Shown here one piece after another: positions 47,643-56,728 of a stretch of DNA of 64,000 nucleotides. Source of the stretch: DASYPQ01 sp041488095 (GTDB lineage Bacteria; Planctomycetota; UBA1135; GCA-002686595); contig JBGPOP010000001.1 in the NCBI GenBank assembly GCA_041488095.1, forward strand, positions 124,001 through 188,000, given 5' to 3'. Positions within the stretch are counted from its first letter, which is position 1, and the number at the start of each line of letters is the position of its first letter. The notes beneath the pieces are model-generated. The model saw nothing but the letters and a program-made list of their open reading frames with translations, did no database searches and had not been told where the DNA came from. The position numbers and the translations under genes are program-made.

Positions 47643-49604
47643 TCAGCGGCGTCGCTTGGCCTGCTGCTGCTGGGCCTCCATCAAGCGCGCCATGAAGCCC
47701 TTCTTCTTCTTCGGCCGCTCGATGTCGTCGATCGGCCAGACCTTCTTGATCACCTTCTGCTCGAGGATGCCGAGCCCCGACTGCGTGATCATGTAGAGCG
47801 ACAGGCCAGCCGCGTAGTTGTAGAGGAAGAAGCCCATCATCACGGGCATCCACATCATCATCTTCTGCATCCGCGCGGCCTGCTCGTCGGCCGGCATCGG
47901 CATCCCCTTCTGCTGCCAGATCCACAGCACGACCATCAAAGGCGGCAGGATGTTCAGGTACTCGATCGTGCCGAGCTGGATCGGGCCGAGCCCGGGGAGG
48001 TGCAGGCCGATCCGCAGGAGCCGGTCCGGCAGGGCCAGGTCGTGCATCCACAGATAGAAGGGCGCCTGGCGCAGATCGATGCTCGAACGCAGAGCCGCGA
48101 ACAGCCCGATGAACACCGGGATCTGGAGGAACATCGGCAGGCAGCCACCGAGGGGCGGAAAGGCACCCTCCTCCTGCATCAGCTTGGCCTGCTCCTGCCG
48201 CTGCGCGGAGGGGTCCTTGGCGTAGCGCTTCTTGATCTCGTCGATCCGCGGCTGGAGGCGCTTCATCTTGCTCTGGTAGCGCGCCATCGCGGTCTGCGAG
48301 CGGCGGTTGACCGGGAACAGGATCGCGCGGACGCTGATCGTCAGGAGGATGATCGCGATGCCCCAGTTGCCGGTGAGCCTCTCGAAGAAAGTGAGCACGG
48401 CCAGGAGCACCGAGGCGATCCCGTTGAAGTAGCCGAGGTCCTTCTCGATGACCCTGGAATGGTCGGCCCAGGCCTGCTCGAGGCGCGTGCGGTCCTTGGG
48501 ACCGGCGTAGACGTCGAATCGAAACGTGCGGCTCTCGCCCTGCGGCGGCAGGAAAATCCTGATCTGCACGTCGCCGACGATCTGGCGCCAGGCGCGGTCG
48601 GCCTGCTCCGGATGCGCGCGCGCCCAGGCCTCGTCGCGCAGACGCCTCCAGCTCGCGCCGATCAGCGTCGCGCGCGACTCCTCGTCGGCGCCGTGGAGGA
48701 GCACGGCGAAGTACTTGTTGTAGACGCCGGTGAAGGAGAGCGGCTCGCCCACGGAGAACGATCCGCTCGTCTCCTTCCCGCGCTCGTCGATTATCTGCGC
48801 GGCCGGGGAAGCCGGGGTATCCCCCTTCCCGCGCGAGAACGCGATCGTCTGCGGCTCGGTGTACCAGCGGTCGCCCGACTCGGGCGGCATGCAGGCCGCC
48901 GGCGTCAGCACCAGCTCGCGCGGGCCGGAGGTCTCGGCCAGCGCGTCGTTCCGGATCTCGATCTCCAGGCGCAGCAAGTCCTCTCCGGAGCGGAAGAGGA
49001 TGCGCTTCTTGAACGTGATGCCCGTGCCGGGCGCCAGGGTGAACTCGACGCCCTCGGGCGCCTCCGCCGGCCCGAGGACCGTGCGCAACCAGAGCGCGCT
49101 CTCGAGCGGCTCGCGGGCGAGCTTCTCGCTCGAGGGCGCGGTGCGCAGGAGCATCGAGGCGGTCGGACCGGCGCCGGTCTCCACCGGCAGGAGGAGCTGG
49201 GTCCAGTGTTCGGGATCGCGCTTCTCGTCCTCGCTCAGGTCGACGCGGTCGTAGTAACGGCCCGTCCGCAGCTCCTTGAGAGCGCCGCCGCGGTTTGCGA
49301 ACACGGCCCGGTAGTGTCCTGGCTGGCCGGGTTTGCCCACGGTCAGAACGAGATCGGGCTCGTCGCTGCCCGCGATCACGGGGCCGCGCGTCTCCTGCGC
49401 AGGCGGCTTCTCGGGCGCGACGGGCCTCGCGCCCGCGATCGGAGGGACGCTCTCGGATGTGCCGGGAACGCCGGGCGTGACGGCCGCGACCGGGGCGGTC
49501 TGCGAGGCCGGAGCCGGCGGGGGGTGGCGGCTAAAGGGGAGGAGCGGCCACCCGATGAGGATCAGGAGGCACAGCGCCAGCGCGAGGGGGAGCCGCTTGT
49601 CCAA
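47643..49604 (-). CDS. yidC: Membrane protein insertase YidC
   Basis: A 653-residue Oxa1-family insertase. One N-terminal membrane segment (5-23) is followed by a Pro-rich spacer, a large periplasmic P1 domain (about 80-370), and the C-terminal five-helix core (about 390-620) with GNWGIAIILLTISVRAILFP and the hydrophilic-groove Arg; the tail is basic. The P1 domain indicates a Gram-negative envelope. It lies 10 bp before mnmE, the usual yidC-mnmE order, but rpmH and rnpA, which normally precede it, are replaced by a metallophosphoesterase gene. Confidence 0.96.
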   Translation of the reverse strand: MDKRLPLALALCLLILIGWPLLPFSRHPPPAPASQTAPVAAVTPGVPGTSESVPPIAGARPVAPEKPPAQETRGPVIAGSDEPDLVLTVGKPGQPGHYRAVFANRGGALKELRTGRYYDRVDLSEDEKRDPEHWTQLLLPVETGAGPTASMLLRTAPSSEKLAREPLESALWLRTVLGPAEAPEGVEFTLAPGTGITFKKRILFRSGEDLLRLEIEIRNDALAETSGPRELVLTPAACMPPESGDRWYTEPQTIAFSRGKGDTPASPAAQIIDERGKETSGSFSVGEPLSFTGVYNKYFAVLLHGADEESRATLIGASWRRLRDEAWARAHPEQADRAWRQIVGDVQIRIFLPPQGESRTFRFDVYAGPKDRTRLEQAWADHSRVIEKDLGYFNGIASVLLAVLTFFERLTGNWGIAIILLTISVRAILFPVNRRSQTAMARYQSKMKRLQPRIDEIKKRYAKDPSAQRQEQAKLMQEEGAFPPLGGCLPMFLQIPVFIGLFAALRSSIDLRQAPFYLWMHDLALPDRLLRIGLHLPGLGPIQLGTIEYLNILPPLMVVLWIWQQKGMPMPADEQAARMQKMMMWMPVMMGFFLYNYAAGLSLYMITQSGLGILEQKVIKKVWPIDDIERPKKKKGFMARLMEAQQQQAKRRR

Positions 49605-49610
49605 GTCCGT

Positions 49611-50435
49611 TCAGCGCCCGATCGCGAGACGTTCAGCCAGGAACTCGGGGAGCTGCGGCACGGCGCGGATCGCCGCGGCGGCCATGGCGGTGTCGTAGGA
49701 GAGGCGCACGAAGGTCACGTTCTCGCCGTCGAACAGCGCGTACGAAAGGCGCGGGTCGCCGTCGCGCGGCTGCCCGACGGACCCGACGTTGACGATGACC
49801 CGGGAGCCCGGCCTGGCGCCGAGGTCGTGGGGCTCCTCGGTGCCTCGGGGTCGCATCAGGCGGCCGTCCTCGAAATAGACCGCCGGCACGTGGCTGTGGC
49901 CGACGAAGCACACGTCGCGGTCCATGCGCGCAAAGTTGTCCTCCATCTTCTCGGGGTTCCGCGCGTCACGTGGCAGGAGGTACTCGCGGACCGGATCGCG
50001 CGGGGACCCGTGGACGAACAGGGCGCGAGCGTCGCGTGCGATCGGGGAGAGCGAGTCGAGGAAGTCCCAATAGCGGTAGGACGCCTCGCGGTCGGGTCCG
50101 CGGTTCAAGTCCTCGCGGGTCCATTCGATCGCCGACCGCGCCTTGGGGTTGAAGTCCTCGGCCGAATGGAGCAGCGCGTCCTCGTGGTTGCCAAGCAGGC
50201 ACAGGCCCGGCTCGAGGGCCGGAGCGTCGGCGGGGGCGGAGGGATCGCTGGCCGTCTCCACGCACAGACGCATGACGAGGTCCAGGCACTCCTTCGGGCT
50301 CGCTCCGTACCCGATGACGTCCCCCAGGCACACGTAGCGCCGGGCGCCGCGCTCCCGCGCGTCGGCGAGCGCCGTCTCGAGCGCCGGGAGGTTGGCGTGG
50401 AGGTCGGAGATCAGGGCGGTCAATGGGTAGCTCAA
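49611..50435 (-). CDS. Calcineurin-like metallophosphoesterase
   Basis: A 274-residue YfcE/MJ0936-like phosphoesterase. Two-metal site motifs are visible: SDLHAN (8-13 region), GDVIGYG, GNHED, VHGSPRDP and GHSHVP. Members of this group hydrolyse phosphodiesters or act as Ser/Thr-phosphatase-like enzymes; the substrate is unknown. The start chosen is TTG at 50435, giving the family start just before the first metal motif; GGAGGA lies 15-20 nt upstream, an imperfect distance. It is 6 bp from yidC and probably co-transcribed with it. Confidence 0.88.
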   Translation of the reverse strand: MSYPLTALISDLHANLPALETALADARERGARRYVCLGDVIGYGASPKECLDLVMRLCVETASDPSAPADAPALEPGLCLLGNHEDALLHSAEDFNPKARSAIEWTREDLNRGPDREASYRYWDFLDSLSPIARDARALFVHGSPRDPVREYLLPRDARNPEKMEDNFARMDRDVCFVGHSHVPAVYFEDGRLMRPRGTEEPHDLGARPGSRVIVNVGSVGQPRDGDPRLSYALFDGENVTFVRLSYDTAMAAAAIRAVPQLPEFLAERLAIGR

Positions 50436-50548
50436 GGGTCCGCCCGGCTCCTCCGCCGGAACAACGGGCGGAGATTATCAGGCCGGCCGCGCCGCGGGGC
50501 AAGCCGGGAGACCGGAGAGTCGCGTCCTTTCGCTCGAGCTCCGGAGCT

Positions 50549-51502
50549 CTAGTCGACGCGCGGAGTGAGGAACACGGCGACGGCGAAGAGCGCGGCCGAC
50601 ATCGCGAGCCCGATCGCGAGCAGCCGCGGGTCGGATGGCCCTCCCAGGGAGTCGCGCGCGCAAAGCGCTCCGATCACTGCGGGCGCGGCGACCGCGAGCA
50701 GGGCGAGCACCACGATCGAGGGTTCGAAACCGGCCCTCTGCAGGCGGTGAGCCAGGTGCCGCCGGTCACCCACCCAGGGACGCGACCCCACCGCGAGGCG
50801 AGTGAACGAGAGGCGCGCGAGGTCGAGGAGCGGCAACAGGAGCGCCGCGCGGCCGATCGGGTCGAGGAGCATCAGGACTCCGAGCACGTGGCTCCCCGAG
50901 TTCCCGAGATAGGCGACCGGAGATTTGCCCCGGCGCAGCCACAGGTTGAAGGGCAGGAATCCGAGGAGCGGCGCGGCCAGGAGCGGCGATCCGGCCGAGA
51001 GACCCAGGATGCCGAGCGCGGTCGCCGCCCCGTCGGCATTGTCGAAGGAGTTGACGCAGTTCAGCGCGAGGACCGCGGCAAAGAAGCTGGCGGCGACGGC
51101 GAGCGTGGAGTCACCCCCGCACACCCTCCAGCCCGAGGCGAGCAGCGCGGCGGCGACGATGGACTGGCCCAGGAGGAGCCCGAACGGCGGCAGTCCGCCC
51201 GGCGTGCGGTCGTCGGTGAAGCCGAGCGCGAAGGCCAGAAGGAGCGCGGACCCGATCGCTCCCCCCGGGACGAGCGCGCCTCTCGAGGCGCCGGCGACCA
51301 GCAGTCCGACCAGGATCGCCGCGCCACCGACCGCCGGAACGGGGCGGTCCTGGAGCTTCCTGTGTGGCGCCGTGGACGGGTCGTCGGCCAGGCCCCTCCG
51401 CGCGGCGCTGCCGGCGAGCGCGAGCACGGAGACAGCCGTCGCGATCACAGCCAGCGCGATCGCCGGCACGCTCGAGGCGACCACGAGGGCCGCGGCGCTC
51501 AC
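50549..51502 (-). CDS. WecA/MraY-like polyprenyl-phosphate sugar-phosphate transferase, catalytic Asp changed to Asn
   Basis: A 317-residue protein with about ten membrane segments, of the family that moves sugar phosphates to undecaprenyl phosphate. Seen: ADDPSTAPHRKLQDRPVPAVGG, FTDDRTP with the Asp pair, NSFDNADG, and GDRRHLAHRL with the His-rich loop. In the family's F-x-GD-x-GS motif the Asp that helps bind Mg2+ is Asn here (YLGNSGS), so activity may be weak or changed. The GTG start overlaps the nadD stop as GTGA. The donor sugar is unknown. Confidence 0.83.
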   Translation of the reverse strand: MSAAALVVASSVPAIALAVIATAVSVLALAGSAARRGLADDPSTAPHRKLQDRPVPAVGGAAILVGLLVAGASRGALVPGGAIGSALLLAFALGFTDDRTPGGLPPFGLLLGQSIVAAALLASGWRVCGGDSTLAVAASFFAAVLALNCVNSFDNADGAATALGILGLSAGSPLLAAPLLGFLPFNLWLRRGKSPVAYLGNSGSHVLGVLMLLDPIGRAALLLPLLDLARLSFTRLAVGSRPWVGDRRHLAHRLQRAGFEPSIVVLALLAVAAPAVIGALCARDSLGGPSDPRLLAIGLAMSAALFAVAVFLTPRVD

Positions 51503-52179
51503 CGCGCGGCTCCGTAGAGGCCGCGCGCCCGGATGTAATCGAACACCGCCGGGGGCAGATCGAGCACGCCCGGCCCGAGTCCGGGGAGGCGCGCGCGTAG
51601 ATCGCTCGAGGAGACCGGGACCGGCGGCAGCCTCAGGTAGCCCGCGCGCACCTTGTCGGCCGCGGCGCGGCCGAGCCTGCGCTCGATCTCCTCGAGCCCG
51701 CGCTCAGGCGCTTCGAACTTGCCGGCAGGCTCGCCCGCGCGGTGGACGACGACGGGCTGGACGCGATCGAGAAGAGCGCCGGCTTCGCGCCACTCGGCCA
51801 GCCCCTCGAGGTTGTCACCGCCGAGGATCAGGTAGATCGGCACGTCCTCCGCCTCGCCCAGGGCGGCCGGGAGCGCGCGCACCGTGTCGATCGTATAGGA
51901 AGGCCCGCTGCGCGAAAGCTCGAGCCCGTGGACCAGGAACCTTGGCTCGTCCCGTGTCGCCAGTCGCAACATCTCGAGCCGGTCCTCGCCGGCCGCGAGC
52001 CTGCGTCCAGGCTTGTGGGGCGGCTCCCGCGCGGGCACGAACACCACGCGATCGAGGTCGAACGCGGCGAGCGCGGCGCGGGCGGCGTGCAGGTGGCCGG
52101 CGTGGACCGGATCGAAGGACCCCCCGAAGAGTCCGAGACGTCTTGCGCTCCCCTCGGCCTGCTCGGGCGAGGGCGTCAT
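51499..52179 (-). CDS. nadD: Nicotinate-nucleotide adenylyltransferase NadD
   Basis: A 226-residue enzyme that makes nicotinic acid adenine dinucleotide in NAD synthesis. Motifs: GGSFDPVHAGHL with the nucleotide-binding HxGH, SYTIDTVRAL, GGDNLEGLAEW and SSSDLRARL (ISSTxIR equivalent). Length is normal. It appears to head a long minus-strand run (nadD - WecA-like - phosphoesterase - yidC - mnmE and onwards), because the gene before it on this strand, miaA, is separated by the plus-strand lipoprotein gene. Confidence 0.95.
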   Translation of the reverse strand: MTPSPEQAEGSARRLGLFGGSFDPVHAGHLHAARAALAAFDLDRVVFVPAREPPHKPGRRLAAGEDRLEMLRLATRDEPRFLVHGLELSRSGPSYTIDTVRALPAALGEAEDVPIYLILGGDNLEGLAEWREAGALLDRVQPVVVHRAGEPAGKFEAPERGLEEIERRLGRAAADKVRAGYLRLPPVPVSSSDLRARLPGLGPGVLDLPPAVFDYIRARGLYGAAR

Positions 52180-52365
52180 CCCGGCCGCCCCGACAGCCGC
52201 TCGGGGGCCCCGAGGGGGTTACTTCCTGGCCCGGCAGGGTAGACCGGTGCCTGATTTTCGCCCAGGTCTGGACTTCCCGCCGCCTCGCGGGGAAACTCGC
52301 GCGCCTCCCGAAGGCCGGCGCCGGCTCTCGGCTCCCCCCCACTCCACGATCCGATCCAGTACTCC

Positions 52366-52902
52366 ATGAAGCTCCACCCCCTCCTCGGCATCGCGGTCCT
52401 CCTCGGGCTCGCCGGCTGCCAGTCGCAGGCCGCTCACGTTCGCGACCACTGGACCGGGTACTACGTCGGGCCGAGCATGTCCAGGGCCTTCCTGGGCTAC
52501 GACCCGGAGAAGGACGGCAGCTACCGCGACTTCCAGTGGCGGAAGAAGAAGGACATCGAGATGACCATCCGGCGCCACTTCTTCAACCACAACCCCGACA
52601 ACCCCTTCGAAGCCTATGACCCGACGGTGTACGACCCCCGGCCGCCGAACAGCCTGTTCCCGGCGCCGTGGCGGTACATCCACGTCGAAGGCCTCGCGTT
52701 CGGGGCGATCAGTCTGGGCATGTCGCCGATGTTCATGCCCTTCCCGATCGACTCCTTCATCGGAACGATGGAGGACGGCGGCAGCGAGGAGTTCATGGAG
52801 GGTGTAGGCACCTTCTTCAAGCCGGCGGCCGTCATCATGGCGAGCTTCCTCCACGACGCGCTGGGGTTCCCCGAGACCAAGGGAGACGCTTGGCGTCAGT
52901 GA
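52366..52902 (+). CDS. Small lipoprotein of unknown function
   Basis: A 178-residue protein with a clear lipoprotein signal: MKLHPLLGIAVLLGLAGC, with LAGC as lipobox and Cys18 as the lipid anchor. The mature part is rich in Phe, Pro, Tyr and Met, has segments such as HFFNHNPDNPF and PMFMPFPIDSF, and matches no family I recognise. The ATG at 52366 is the only sensible start. It converges with miaA (4 bp between stops) and diverges from nadD across a 186-bp gap that holds no other gene. Confidence 0.75.
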   Translation: MKLHPLLGIAVLLGLAGCQSQAAHVRDHWTGYYVGPSMSRAFLGYDPEKDGSYRDFQWRKKKDIEMTIRRHFFNHNPDNPFEAYDPTVYDPRPPNSLFPAPWRYIHVEGLAFGAISLGMSPMFMPFPIDSFIGTMEDGGSEEFMEGVGTFFKPAAVIMASFLHDALGFPETKGDAWRQ

Positions 52903-52906
52903 TCAG

Positions 52907-53899
52907 CTAGTCCTCGCCCCACCCCATGTCGCGGACGGCGGCCTCCACGAGCGGGCCGGCGTCCGCGCCGGTTTCCGGGTTCGCCTCGAGCCAGCGCACC
53001 CCCTCGAACTTGCGGTACCAGGTCCGCTGGCGGCGCGCGAAGCGGCGCGTCTTGCGCGCGATCCTGGCCGTGCATTCCTCGAGGGTGATCAGGTCGTCGT
53101 GGAGACCGAGCGCCTCGGCGTAGCCCAGTGCCTGGACGGCGGTTGGACCGAAACCGGTCGTGGACCGGATCCTGACAGCCTCCTCAGGCAAGCCTGCGGC
53201 CAGCATTCCCCGGGCGCGCGCCTCGATGCGGCAGTCGAGCTTCGGGCCTGACGCATCGAGGCCGACGATCGGAACGGGACTCCGCGGGGCCGGCGCGTCC
53301 CCTTCCGAGTGCCAGCCCCACTCGCGCTGCCACTCCGAGAGGGGCCGGCCGGTCTGTTCGAGGACCTCCAACGCGCGCACGAGGCGCTTCGTGTCGTGGG
53401 GGTGGATCCGCGCCGCCGATCGCGGGTCGGCTCGCGCGAGGTCGCGGTGCTCCTCTTCGTTCCCGCGCTCGCGCACACGGGTCTCGATCCGCGCACGGAG
53501 GGCTAGATCGACGGCCGGTCCTTCGAAGATCCCGTGGAGAAGCACCTTGAGGTAGAAGCCCGTGCCGCCGACGAAGAGCGCCCGAGCGCCGCGCGCGCGC
53601 AGGTCGGAGAGGACGGGCTCGAGGTCGCCGAGGTAGCGCCGCACGTCGTAGCGCTCGCTCGGCTCGACCCGATCGAGCATGTGGTGGCGCACGCGGGCGC
53701 GATCCTCGGCCGTGGGCTTGGCCGTGCCGATGTCCATGCCGCGGTAGACCTGCATGGAGTCGATCGAGACGATCTCCGCGCCCGTGCGCTCGGCGATCGC
53801 CAGGGCGAGACGGCTCTTGCCCGCCGCGGTCGGTCCGATCAGGAAGGCCCCGGACAAGCCGCCCAGCAGGCCTTCGGGTGCATCGGAGGAACGGGTCAC
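52907..53899 (-). CDS. miaA: tRNA dimethylallyltransferase MiaA
   Basis: A 330-residue enzyme that prenylates A37 of tRNAs reading codons that start with U. The P-loop GPTAAGKS (about 22-29), the SIDSMQVYRGMDIGTAKP substrate motif, the DVRRYL segment and GGTGFYLK are intact, as is the C-terminal QRTWYRKF. The GTG start at 53897-53899 gives an N-terminal extension of about 15 residues before the P-loop strand, slightly longer than usual. hfq, often next to miaA, is absent. A short 59-bp gap separates it from the divergent gene at 53959. Confidence 0.96.
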   Translation of the reverse strand: MTRSSDAPEGLLGGLSGAFLIGPTAAGKSRLALAIAERTGAEIVSIDSMQVYRGMDIGTAKPTAEDRARVRHHMLDRVEPSERYDVRRYLGDLEPVLSDLRARGARALFVGGTGFYLKVLLHGIFEGPAVDLALRARIETRVRERGNEEEHRDLARADPRSAARIHPHDTKRLVRALEVLEQTGRPLSEWQREWGWHSEGDAPAPRSPVPIVGLDASGPKLDCRIEARARGMLAAGLPEEAVRIRSTTGFGPTAVQALGYAEALGLHDDLITLEECTARIARKTRRFARRQRTWYRKFEGVRWLEANPETGADAGPLVEAAVRDMGWGED

Positions 53900-53958
53900 G
53901 ACCGAGCGAGTCTAGCAGCGCGCGGCGAGGCCTCGTACGCTGACCGCCCGGCTCGACC

Positions 53959-54936
53959 ATGCTGACCCTTCTCATGGCTCTGGTCCTTTCGATCGGACCC
54001 TCGCCCGCGAACCAGGATGCGGGCGGTGGCGCCAAGCCTCCGCCCGTTCCGCCGCCCTTGCCGGGCAGGGAGCTCGGGAAGGACGCGACCGCGGCGCCGA
54101 TCGACCTGAAGCCCGGGGCGCTCCCCGCGGCGACGACACCGTCGGCGCGCACGGCCTGGGAGCGCCTGTGCCGAGCCAGCCTCGGACCGGGAGACGAGCG
54201 CTTGCCCGTCACCGCGTTCGAGCTCGCGCTCGACGTGCGCTACCGCGGGAGCGCCAGCCAGACCAACGATTTCGACTCCGTGTACCGGTTCCTCGCGCCG
54301 GGGTTCGTGCGGATCGCGATCCATGATGCGGAAGGTCACGACAAGCGGGTCCTGCTTCGCGGACCTACGGGCGACTGGCTCGCCGACCTCGCGCGCGAGG
54401 AGAAGATCCAGCTCGACGTCGGGCGGGAGTACGCCGAGGACCGCCGCCAGCTCGACGAGACCGTCAGCGTGGCAAGGAATTTCGTCGCGCTGACCGACCC
54501 GCGCTCGCTGCGGATCGCGTCCGTCGAGATGCTCCCGGCGGGGCCCGCGGGACTGCCCGAGCCGCTGGCGAAACACGCGCGGGAACTCTCCTGGATGTGC
54601 CTGAAGAGCCCGGACTTCCGCCTGGTCGGCACCGGCGCTGGGGCCAGGCTCTTCCGCGCGACCCTCGGGTTCGATCCGAAGACCGCCTGGGTCGAAATGG
54701 CCCTCGTCGAGGAGGACGGCGCGGTCGGCGCGCTCTTGCCCTCGGCGCGCCTGGTCGAGATGCGCGTCCCCAAGGCGACCCAGGGCTTCTTCGTGCCGCA
54801 GCAGATCCTGGTCTACTCGCTCGAGGAGGGGCGGACGCCGGCGGCGTTCGCCGCTCCAGCCGGTATGGACTTGTGGATCAAGCGCGCCGACCTGCGCGCG
54901 GCGCTCAAGCCCGAGGATTTCCTCATCAACCCCTGA
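53959..54936 (+). CDS. Secreted protein of unknown function
   Basis: A 325-residue protein with an N-terminal hydrophobic signal (MLTLLMALVLSIGPSPA) and a Pro/Gly-rich spacer to about residue 55. The mature region has alternating beta-like strands (YRFLAPGFVRIAI, RVLLRGPTGDWLADLA), vaguely like LolA/LppX lipoprotein-carrier folds, but no family can be assigned. No lipobox is evident. It diverges from miaA and converges on mutL with only 4 bp between the stops, inside a shared palindrome. Confidence 0.7.
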   Translation: MLTLLMALVLSIGPSPANQDAGGGAKPPPVPPPLPGRELGKDATAAPIDLKPGALPAATTPSARTAWERLCRASLGPGDERLPVTAFELALDVRYRGSASQTNDFDSVYRFLAPGFVRIAIHDAEGHDKRVLLRGPTGDWLADLAREEKIQLDVGREYAEDRRQLDETVSVARNFVALTDPRSLRIASVEMLPAGPAGLPEPLAKHARELSWMCLKSPDFRLVGTGAGARLFRATLGFDPKTAWVEMALVEEDGAVGALLPSARLVEMRVPKATQGFFVPQQILVYSLEEGRTPAAFAAPAGMDLWIKRADLRAALKPEDFLINP

Positions 54937-54944
54937 GGCCTCAG
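54933..54944. other. 12-bp palindrome spanning two convergent stop codons
   Basis: CTGAGGCCTCAG is a perfect palindrome that contains the TGA of the plus-strand gene (54934-54936) and, on the other strand, the TGA of mutL (54941-54943). The stem is short and lacks a U run, so it is at most a weak bidirectional terminator; it may be a coincidence of the codons used. Confidence 0.4.
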
Positions 54945-56728
54945 CGCCGGTGGAAGGCGCGCTCGAGGTCGCCGAGCGTGAACCTCACGCGCGTCGGCCG
55001 GCCGTGGACGCAGGTCTGGTCGCTCGCCAGGCGCGCTCCGCGCTCGAGCAGCGAGCGCATCTCTTCCCCCGACAGCACGTCGCCCGCCATCACCGACGAT
55101 CGGCACGCCGCGCGGTGGAGCACCTCCTCGAGCACCTCTTCCACCCCAGGATCGCGCTGGCCGGACCGCGCCTCCTCGAGGACCGCGATCGTGTCGCGCA
55201 CGATCGCCTCGGGCCTCGGGCGCTGCAGTCGAGCGGGCAGGCCGTTCACCGCGACCGTCGCCGGGCCGAAGGTCGACACCTCGATCCCGATCCGCGCGAG
55301 CGCCTCGGCGTTCTCCGCGAGCAATTCGACCTCGGACGGGCTCGCCTCGACGATTTCCGGGACGAGCAGCCGCTGCACCTCGACGCGCGAGCTCTTCAGG
55401 TCCGCGAGCAGCGCCTCGAAGGTCACGCGCTCGTGCAGGGCGTGCTGGTCGACGATCTCGAAGCCGCCCTCGACCTCGCGCACGATGTAGGTGCGCGCGA
55501 TCTGGATCAGCGGACCGGCCGGGGAGGCCGTCGCACCCGCGGCGGGAGACACGCTGGAGCTCGGCTTGTAAGGCCTCCCGGGTACTTCGCGCACGTAGGC
55601 GGGCTCGCGCGTTGGCCCTGCGAAGTGCGTGCCCTCGAACGGGATCGTCGGCCCGCTCTCGCGTGCGACCGCGCGCGAGACGAGCCTCGCCCCCGGTGTC
55701 GCCATGTCCGTGCGCGCGACGGCGCGCCGCAGCGCCTCGACCAGGAACCCGAACATCATCCGCTCGTCGCGGAAGCGCACCTCGGCCTTGGTCGGATGCA
55801 CGTTGACGTCCACGCGCGCCGGATCCATCGACAGGCGCAGGAATGCGACCGGCTGGCGGCTCTCGAAGAGGAATCCGCGGTAACCCTCCTTGAGCGCCCG
55901 CAAGAGCACCTTGTCGCGGATCGGCCGGCCGTTCAGGAACCACATCTGTCGACTCGCGTCGGCGCGCGCGAGCCGCGGCGGAGCGACGAAGCCCGACAGC
56001 GAGAGGTCGCCGGCCCTGGCTTCGACCTCGACCAGGCTTTCCGAGAGCTCCGCGCCGAACGTGCGCCGCACCCGCCCGCGCAGGTCCATCGCGGCCTCGA
56101 CGTCGTAGAGCCTCTTGCCGTCGTGCGTCGCCACGAATCCCGCCCCGTCGCGCGAGAGCGCGATCCTCTGGATCGCATCGAGGCAGCGCGAGAGCTCCGC
56201 CGCCGGGCGCCTGAGGAAGCGCCGCCGGGCGGGCACGTTGTAGAACAGGTCGCGCACCTCGACGATCGTGCCCCCCGGGCCGCCGGCCTCGACGCTCGAC
56301 CCGATCGCGCCGCCCTGGTCCTCGATCCGCCAGCCGATCGCCCTCCCCGGTTCGCGGGAATAGATGGAACAGCGCGCGACCGCCCCCATCGAGGCCAGCG
56401 CCTCGCCGCGGAAGCCCAGCGAGGCGATGTGCTGTAGATCGGCGACGTCGAAGAGCTTGCTGGTCGCGTGCGCGACGAAGGCCAGTTCGACGTCCTCGCG
56501 CGCCATGCCGCAGCCGTCGTCCGTGACCCGCACGAGCTTCGCGCCGCCTTCCTCGAGATCGATCCCGATCCGGCTCGCGCCCGCGTCGAGAGCGTTCTCG
56601 ACGAGCTCCTTCACCGCCGAGGCCGGCCTCTCGATCACCTCGCCTGCCGCGATCTGGTCGCGCACGCGCTCGGGGAGCAGCGCGATGCGCGCGCCCCGCT
56701 GCAAGGCCTTCTCTGTCCCCCCTCTCAT
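54941..56728 (-). CDS. mutL: DNA mismatch repair protein MutL
   Basis: A 595-residue mismatch-repair protein. The N-terminal GHKL ATPase has IAAGEVIERPASAVKELVENALDAGA, DDGCGM, and ATSKLFDVADLQHIASLGFRGEAL (given in parts). The C-terminal domain keeps the endonuclease motif DQHALHERVTFE (DQHA-x2-E-x4-E), ACRSSVMAG and CVHGRPT, so this MutL is probably a nicking enzyme, as in organisms without MutH. The ATG overlaps the holA stop as ATGA, so the two are translationally coupled. mutS is not in the window. Confidence 0.96.
   Translation of the reverse strand: MRGGTEKALQRGARIALLPERVRDQIAAGEVIERPASAVKELVENALDAGASRIGIDLEEGGAKLVRVTDDGCGMAREDVELAFVAHATSKLFDVADLQHIASLGFRGEALASMGAVARCSIYSREPGRAIGWRIEDQGGAIGSSVEAGGPGGTIVEVRDLFYNVPARRRFLRRPAAELSRCLDAIQRIALSRDGAGFVATHDGKRLYDVEAAMDLRGRVRRTFGAELSESLVEVEARAGDLSLSGFVAPPRLARADASRQMWFLNGRPIRDKVLLRALKEGYRGFLFESRQPVAFLRLSMDPARVDVNVHPTKAEVRFRDERMMFGFLVEALRRAVARTDMATPGARLVSRAVARESGPTIPFEGTHFAGPTREPAYVREVPGRPYKPSSSVSPAAGATASPAGPLIQIARTYIVREVEGGFEIVDQHALHERVTFEALLADLKSSRVEVQRLLVPEIVEASPSEVELLAENAEALARIGIEVSTFGPATVAVNGLPARLQRPRPEAIVRDTIAVLEEARSGQRDPGVEEVLEEVLHRAACRSSVMAGDVLSGEEMRSLLERGARLASDQTCVHGRPTRVRFTLGDLERAFHRR

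Noticed and set aside
46221..50552. 1443-codon plus-strand open frame opposite mnmE, yidC and the phosphoesterase.
   Set aside because: A codon shadow of three conserved minus-strand genes; low-complexity Arg/Gln/His-rich translation without domains.
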